Below, one piece after another: positions 58,797-64,000 of a stretch of 64,000 nucleotides of DNA (positions are counted from its first letter, which is position 1; each line of letters opens with the position of its first letter). This stretch comes from Lunularia cruciata (lineage: Eukaryota > Streptophyta > Marchantiopsida > Lunulariales > Lunulariaceae). The translations under genes and the position numbers were made by a program. Below the pieces are notes generated by a model. That model was not told the origin of the DNA and searched no databases. It worked only from the letters and a program-made list of their open reading frames with translations. Where the stretch lies: the NCBI GenBank assembly GCA_948567375.1, contig OX419757.1:15514974-15578973 (forward strand). The letters are read 5' to 3'.

Positions 58797-59874
58797 ATTC
58801 CCTCCTTGGAAAATGATACACACATTGTAGGCCTTGTAGATAAGAGAAGGCAAGCCTTTGACCACTTCACTACTAAGCTATATCTTGTAGGTTTGAGAGT
58901 CAAGGTGTCAAAGTATAGAGCTTGGTCCCCTTCAGATGTCCTTCCTCACCTTGAGCTCCTCACATCTATGGATAGACTACATATCCTTGGAGTGCCAATA
59001 GGGTATGAGGATTTTGTAACATGCTTCTTAGGCACAATCCTTGCAAAAGATATATTCCATGTGGATGACCTTCCTCTCAAAGGAGATCCACAAGTGACAT
59101 ATGTTTACTCTCTTCTAGTATTGCCCATTGATTGACTTACCTTCTTCCCACGGTTCCCTCTTCTTGGATGTTCCCCCTTCTTGGATCTTCCATCATGTAT
59201 GAGAGCTTTTAATAGGAGGATTATGGGAGTCTTTGGTGATATCATTGGACCAAGGATATTTGAGTGTGTAATAGGGGATTTAGCACAAAGATAGACATCT
59301 CTTCTAATCTCATGCAAAAAGGTAGTCCTATTATTTATGGAGGAGACAACACCTATAGCATTTATGGGTAGTTGGGTTCTCTTGGGACCCATTTTGTGGT
59401 TATTGATAGGCCAATATGTGACCAAGGTGGAGGATGAATCTTTTTCTCTCTAGATGTTATTGAAGCAAATGAGAGATGGTCTATCCTTATGAGCACGGGA
59501 GGAATTTCCATCCTTTGCTTTGTTACCATCAGACTGGATCTAAGGTTTCCAATCTTCCTTGATGAAATGACCGTGTCAGCATACATTACATTCTCTCTTA
59601 GTTAACTCATCCATTCCTTAGGCTACTAAGGCACATCTTTGCTCTTGCTCTAGCAAAGGTGCAAGCTCTTGGATCTTAGCTTGACCATGCATAAGGGCAT
59701 TTTGACTCACACCAACTACATTATCTACAATGATGAGATTCTGCCTAGGTTTGATCCACCATCTACATCTTCATACTCACTTGTGAAGTGGTTCTACACT
59801 AGATCTAGTAGCGGTTTACATGACACAATGTTCTTTTGGAGGACAGAGGATAACTACCGTGATGCCAAGATATA

Positions 59875-60252
59875 GTGTTTGTTATGGCACGAGAGAATAG
59901 ATACCTTGCTTGGAGGGAGAATTCATACGCTTCACAAACACCATGTGTTTATGCAGACTTATACTTTGTCCGAGATGATCAAGTGATAGTAGCATATGTT
60001 GTGGTAATGGACCATACATGTGATGCAATTTTAGAGGGAGTGATTACTCATCTCCTTGGATGGGCGGCGAGTAGAGCAACAACACGCAAGGTCTTCAAGT
60101 ATAAGGATATGCAACAAGGTCACCTCTTTGTTCCTCTAACCTTGGAGTTATATAGAGCAATAGACACAACGCTTGACACATTTGTTAAGGAGTGCACGAG
60201 AGCTTATCATATTAGATGTAGAGTGTACCACTCTCACTCTCATACTTTGTAG
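59875..60252 (+). pseudogene. Endonuclease-type domain of R2-like copy 2
   Basis: A 125-codon frame reading ADLYFVRDDQVIVAYVVVMD, EGVITHLLGW, KVFKYKDMQQGHLFVPL and FVKECTRAYH. It aligns with copy 1 at 51,990-52,320. The second acidic position of the core (IADVVV in copy 1) is Tyr here, consistent with decay of a restriction-like nuclease. Confidence 0.65.
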
Positions 60253-60514
60253 TGTATTTAGATAGCATATGTCTATTGCTCCATAGAGAGCATTGACTGG
60301 TGCAATCCAAGGAGAGCAATCACTCTAGGTGATGCTTCTTTGGATGCTCATGTAGTTTGTAGACCGTAGTCCATACTATTTGCATTGCTAGGAGATCTTA
60401 GGTACGATTGGATAGATTACTATTGCGGCTTAGCCCCATTTACCTCTTTTGTCTCACACTTGTACGGCTTCATGGGGTCTTCCCATCCTTCGTGTTTTCT
60501 ACGTGGTTGCCTTT

Positions 60515-61590
60515 CTTTTGGCAGAGAGCATATAACATCTTCATCTCTTGTCTTATTTTCTCCTCTAATCATAAGCAAGTCTCTTTAAATTCTATATTTT
60601 AAATTTAAAAGTATTTTTTATAATAGGTTTTAAGTCCAGTTTTTGAAAATAATAATTATTTGCAATCTCCTCAAATTATCATATATCTCAATATTGACTT
60701 TTCCATTAATGAGATTCTCCACCATAATTATTAGCATTTAGAATTATAACTTTACTTCATATTTATTAAGAGAAGCTTGTAGGAAGATAATGATAGAATA
60801 AGAATAGAATTTATATCATGCACATAGGAATCATGAATTGGATTATACTCATACTTCAAGGATCATTAATTTTATACTATCTTTTTCTCCTAACAAAATC
60901 ATGAACAAAAGTGGAAATCAGATTTTAGGATTTAGAAAACGTATTTAGATTTAAAAAAAGATAATTTTTTTATTTATTATATCTGAATTATTTCTTATGG
61001 AACCAAAATTTTAATGACCTAGAAATCAAAAAATATTTTATTCAAGATGTATCAAGTTTAGTAAGTGATCGAAGTAATAAGACATGTTATTTTTCTATAT
61101 CAACCGAGTAGAGTATAAACTAATGGTGCAGTCTAATCTTAAATCTAGACCTCCTCTAAACAGCTATGAATCAATCTTTTGTCCTACAAATTCCACTTTG
61201 AAAATAATTTTTATTACTTATCAATTTCTTCTTACTTTAAAATCATCCAATAATTACACATAACTTGTTTTATTTTACTTAAACAAAGGATGATGGTAAT
61301 CGGTGCTCTCTTAACGTACTATAAGACTTGATGACATACCGAGTCTTTAATTTCATGTAAGCAAATACTCCGTCGTAATAATCATTTCACTTTCTCTACT
61401 AGTTCCACAAAATATCTAGATATCTTTTACTGTAGCACAATCTTTATATCTAAAGTTTCAGAAGGTCTTTAGTATCAAAAATCATGATATTCAACGGGCC
61501 TTAACCATGAATTATAAAAGCATGGTACTGTCGTTAAAGATCCAACCGCACAATACAGTCCGCGGTTACACCAACAAGATTAAACGTGCG
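60515..61590. other. AT-rich intergenic DNA
   Basis: No gene or repeat recognised between the R2-like copy 2 and the GC-rich upstream region of the DUF707 gene. Confidence 0.5.
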
Positions 61591-62274
61591 CGACACTACC
61601 CGATCTCCTTTGGTAGGTCGGTCACCTCAGTTAGGTGCGTAAGTTACCCGAGTTAGGGGTAAGGGAACCAGTCCCCTTCAGCGCCCGGGGAACCCTTTCC
61701 CGGGACTCGGTTAAAACAACCGGATAGCCTCCAGATACCGGCCGTTAGATTCTGATAACAGAAAATTTTAAACTTCGCCGTAGATTCTTCAATTGTCCAG
61801 AGTTTTATCGGCGAATCACGGTTTTCTACCGATGCTGGTGGGTATTGTTGGTTTCAGCAATTCGACCGGCAAATAGAGGCCTATTTAGCGGGTCGCACCG
61901 GAGGTTTAGACACCCTTTGCTTGTTAGGACTGGCCGGGAACCCGGGGCCGCAGTCCCGGCAGTAGCTCGGTCTGAGTGCACAGGAAATTTTCTACAGTAC
62001 GGTAGTAGTCAGAACAGGGGAGGCAGCAGCAGAGGCACGGGAGTCAGTCTCTCGTGGACTCCCCTCGGATTGAGCACGTTGCGATGAAGATCGGAGCTCG
62101 GGGGGTTGAGATTCACGATTTTTTTGGTGCATATGAAGTGTATTCGAATATACAGTAGGTTGTGAGTGAGTGCATGGTATGACGTTCTGCACGAGACAGG
62201 GGAAATTGAACAGAAATAGAATAGAGCGGAGCTTATTTTGGTAGATTTCGGATTGGATTGCGGGCGAGATTCTA
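61591..62274 (+). promoter_or_regulatory. GC-rich upstream region and leader of the DUF707 gene
   Basis: Abrupt rise in GC and CpG, including an inverted repeat CCCGGGGAA/TTTCCCGGG at about 61,684-61,704. A short upstream frame (ATGCTGGTGGG, 61,832-61,876, 14 codons plus stop) precedes the main start. The transcription start cannot be placed; the region most likely holds the core promoter and 5' untranslated leader. Confidence 0.45.
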
Positions 62275-63384
62275 ATGGCGGAACACGATGGTCTGCTCCG
62301 CAGTGCGCCAGGTCCGAAGAAGCGGAACGAGACATTGAGGCTAATTGTGACCACATTTCTCGGGGTTGTAGTGGGTTTTTTCGTCGGGATCTTTTTCACG
62401 AGGTTTGGATTGCCGTCAGGATTTGGTGGCGCTAGCTTTTTACTGGCGGAAGATATTCACAAGTATGACCCCATGTCCTCTATACCTTCTCGCCATCCTC
62501 GTGGAACCGAAGGACTGCCATTGGGTATCATCATTCCGCAGTCCGATCTATACCAGCGGAGACTCTGGGGAAAGCCGAACGAGGATCTGCCGGAGAATCC
62601 GTCCAGGTACCTCGTGACCTTTACGGTAGGGATTAAGCAGAAGGAGATTGTAGATAAAGCTGTGCAGACATTTCCCAAGGAGTGGACTATTCTGCTGTTT
62701 CACTACGATGGGAACACGGATGACTGGAATGAATTCGAGTGGGCGAAGACTGCCATTCATGTCAGCGCTAAGAAACAGACCAAATGGTGGTATGCAAAGA
62801 GGTTTTTGCACCCGGATATTGTAGCTCCTTATGATTATATTTTCATCTGGGATGAGGATCTAGGGGTAGAGCATTTTGATGGAGCGAAGTATATTGAGCT
62901 GGTGAGAAAACATGGCTTGGAGATATCGCAACCGGCTTTGGATCCTGAGAGTGGACTAACATGGCAGATGACGAAGAGGAGGGGCAATGTTGAGGTGCAT
63001 AAGAAAACAGAGGAGAGGCCTGGTTGGTGCAAGGATCCTAATTTACCACCCTGTGCAGGCTTTGTGGAGATCATGGCACCGGTGTTTTCCCGCAAGGCTT
63101 GGAGGTGTGTGTGGCATATGCTTCAGAATGACCTTGTTCATGGGTGGGGCCTGGACATGAGTATGAGAAGGTGTGTGGAGCCTGCGCATGAGAAAATAGG
63201 GGTTGTGGACTCACAGTGGATTAAGCATCAGGTTGTACCATCTCTTGGAAACGAGGGAGTTGCAGTGGGTGGAAGGCAGCCATGGGAAGGAGTCCGGGAG
63301 AGGTGCAGATATGAGTGGAAATTGTTCACTGACAGAATTAATGCTGCAGACAAAAAAGCTCACCCTCAGGGGAAGAATGTGTAG
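62275..63384 (+). CDS. DUF707 family type II membrane protein
   Basis: Intact single-exon frame of 369 residues. The N-terminus is short and cytosolic with a basic PKKRNE, then one membrane segment at about 22-44 (LRLIVTTFLGVVVGFFVGIFF), as in a type II Golgi or endomembrane protein. The DUF707 region spans about 95-345: YLVTFTVGIKQKEIVDKAV, KEWTILLFHYDG, WWYAKRFLHPDI, then YDYIFIWDEDLGVEHFD with a DED motif, and GWGLDMSMRRCVEPAHEKIGVVDSQWIKH near the end. The family is plant-wide and has been likened to glycosyltransferases and named for a lysine-ketoglutarate-reductase trans-splicing link; the biochemical role is unproven. Start at 62,275 is the first ATG giving the membrane segment. Length fits the family. 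Confidence 0.93.
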   Translation: MAEHDGLLRSAPGPKKRNETLRLIVTTFLGVVVGFFVGIFFTRFGLPSGFGGASFLLAEDIHKYDPMSSIPSRHPRGTEGLPLGIIIPQSDLYQRRLWGKPNEDLPENPSRYLVTFTVGIKQKEIVDKAVQTFPKEWTILLFHYDGNTDDWNEFEWAKTAIHVSAKKQTKWWYAKRFLHPDIVAPYDYIFIWDEDLGVEHFDGAKYIELVRKHGLEISQPALDPESGLTWQMTKRRGNVEVHKKTEERPGWCKDPNLPPCAGFVEIMAPVFSRKAWRCVWHMLQNDLVHGWGLDMSMRRCVEPAHEKIGVVDSQWIKHQVVPSLGNEGVAVGGRQPWEGVRERCRYEWKLFTDRINAADKKAHPQGKNV

Positions 63385-64000
63385 GAACTGAAGGGTTGGA
63401 AGGATGGTTCCTTTCCTTAGAAACGTGTTCTAGAGTCTCTAGTTCAGTGCTAAGCCTGATGATGTTCTTTTCATCTTTCAGAGCTTGTGGGTCAGAGATG
63501 TTTATTACAGAAGCTTGGCAACATTTCATAGAGTATTCGCTTGGATCGGCGCTCTTCAGTCTAATGGTGTGTCATGTACGAGGTAAGGGAAGTACTTGTT
63601 TATTTTCACGACGTAGGCCTCAGTTGTCTTCGTGCCACTCTCATAGATAGAATCTCTCCTCACTCATAGCTCGTGACTTAGGTTGAAATCTTCTTGCCGG
63701 GTTGAAGAATTATCCACCATGGCGAACAGTTTCAAAACTGTCTTTAAGGTGGGCATAGTAATCAAAGTTACCTTGAAATGAAGCACACATATTGCTAAAC
63801 CATGCAGGGCTTAAATGTATGCTAGCCTCTTCAGACGATTGCATCATCTAAAGTAATCTGGAGTGAATAGCTGGTTGTTCCTGCCGGCCAAAGCATGTGG
63901 ATATTATTCTCTAAGCTTGGGTTTCGTCAAGAGAAGCAGCTGCTATTGTTTGAGGATGTGGGTAGTAAATACATCTTGCTTGGAGTTGCATCTTGTTTCC
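63385..64000 (+). other. 3' flank of the DUF707 gene
   Basis: No coding sequence recognised. It probably holds the 3' untranslated region and downstream flank. Confidence 0.5.

Larger units (their letters stand above)
56240..60514 (+). mobile_element. R2-like non-LTR retrotransposon, copy 2, with two solo LTRs inserted
   Basis: Plus-strand copy in three blocks: about 56,240-56,986, 57,729-58,391 and 58,797-60,514, about 3.1 kb without the insertions. The first block holds an N-terminal C2H2 zinc finger (56,422-56,484). The second covers the fingers and palm of the reverse transcriptase, matching copy 1 at 53,500-54,190. The third continues with DTHIVG, LGVPIG, the endonuclease-type segment (59,875-60,252) and the shared 3' tail ending GTGGTTGCCTTT. 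Zinc finger, reverse transcriptase, CCHC region and nuclease is the R2-clade order. It is dead: the catalytic Ala-Asp-Asp reads Glu-Asn-Asp, and the CCHC region has lost Cys codons. The 5' boundary is approximate. Confidence 0.82.

Noticed and set aside
1-64000. CRISPR arrays, bacterial operons, rRNA or tRNA genes
   Set aside because: None seen: the repeats lack regular spacers, the genes are of plant nuclear type, and no cloverleaf or rRNA sequence was recognised by eye.

Overview
This is nuclear DNA from a land plant. It carries a P-class PPR gene, a DIVARICATA-type (SHAQKYF) MYB gene, an F-box/kelch gene, a DUF707 gene, and chromovirus-type Ty3 retrotransposons primed by initiator tRNA-Met. 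The lineage cannot be fixed from the sequence. Few introns, long purine-rich leaders and an R2-like retroelement hint at a non-seed plant, but this is weak inference.

Layout. (1) 1-35,000 is an AT-rich transposon sea. It holds two dated Ty3 elements of one family ('family A', 4,067-9,671 minus and 23,767-29,128 plus). It also holds a composite solo LTR of that family, and remnants of a second LTR group ('family B') whose LTRs carry tandem repeats upstream of the TATA box and whose interior shows coiled-coil and gag-like reading but no recognisable pol. Also present are a ~217-bp tandem array, a decanucleotide microsatellite, two TA runs, a 221-bp foldback hairpin and a 52-bp perfect palindrome. 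(2) 35,000-51,500 is a gene island with higher GC: F-box/kelch (plus), PPR (minus, convergent with it) and the two-exon MYB (plus, divergent from the PPR). (3) 51,690-60,520 holds two facing copies of a non-LTR retrotransposon. The second is interrupted by two solo LTRs. (4) 61,500-64,000 is a second genic stretch with the DUF707 membrane protein.

The most notable item is the non-LTR element. It has an N-terminal C2H2 zinc finger, a reverse transcriptase, a CCHC cluster and a restriction-like-endonuclease-type domain. That is the R2 architecture, unlike the APE-type L1/RTE LINEs usual in plants. Four copies of its 3' end lie in the window, and they share a short tail with a hairpin that shows one compensatory base-pair change. 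Second, family A LTRs carry a textbook run of heat-shock-element boxes about 140 bp upstream of their TATA box.
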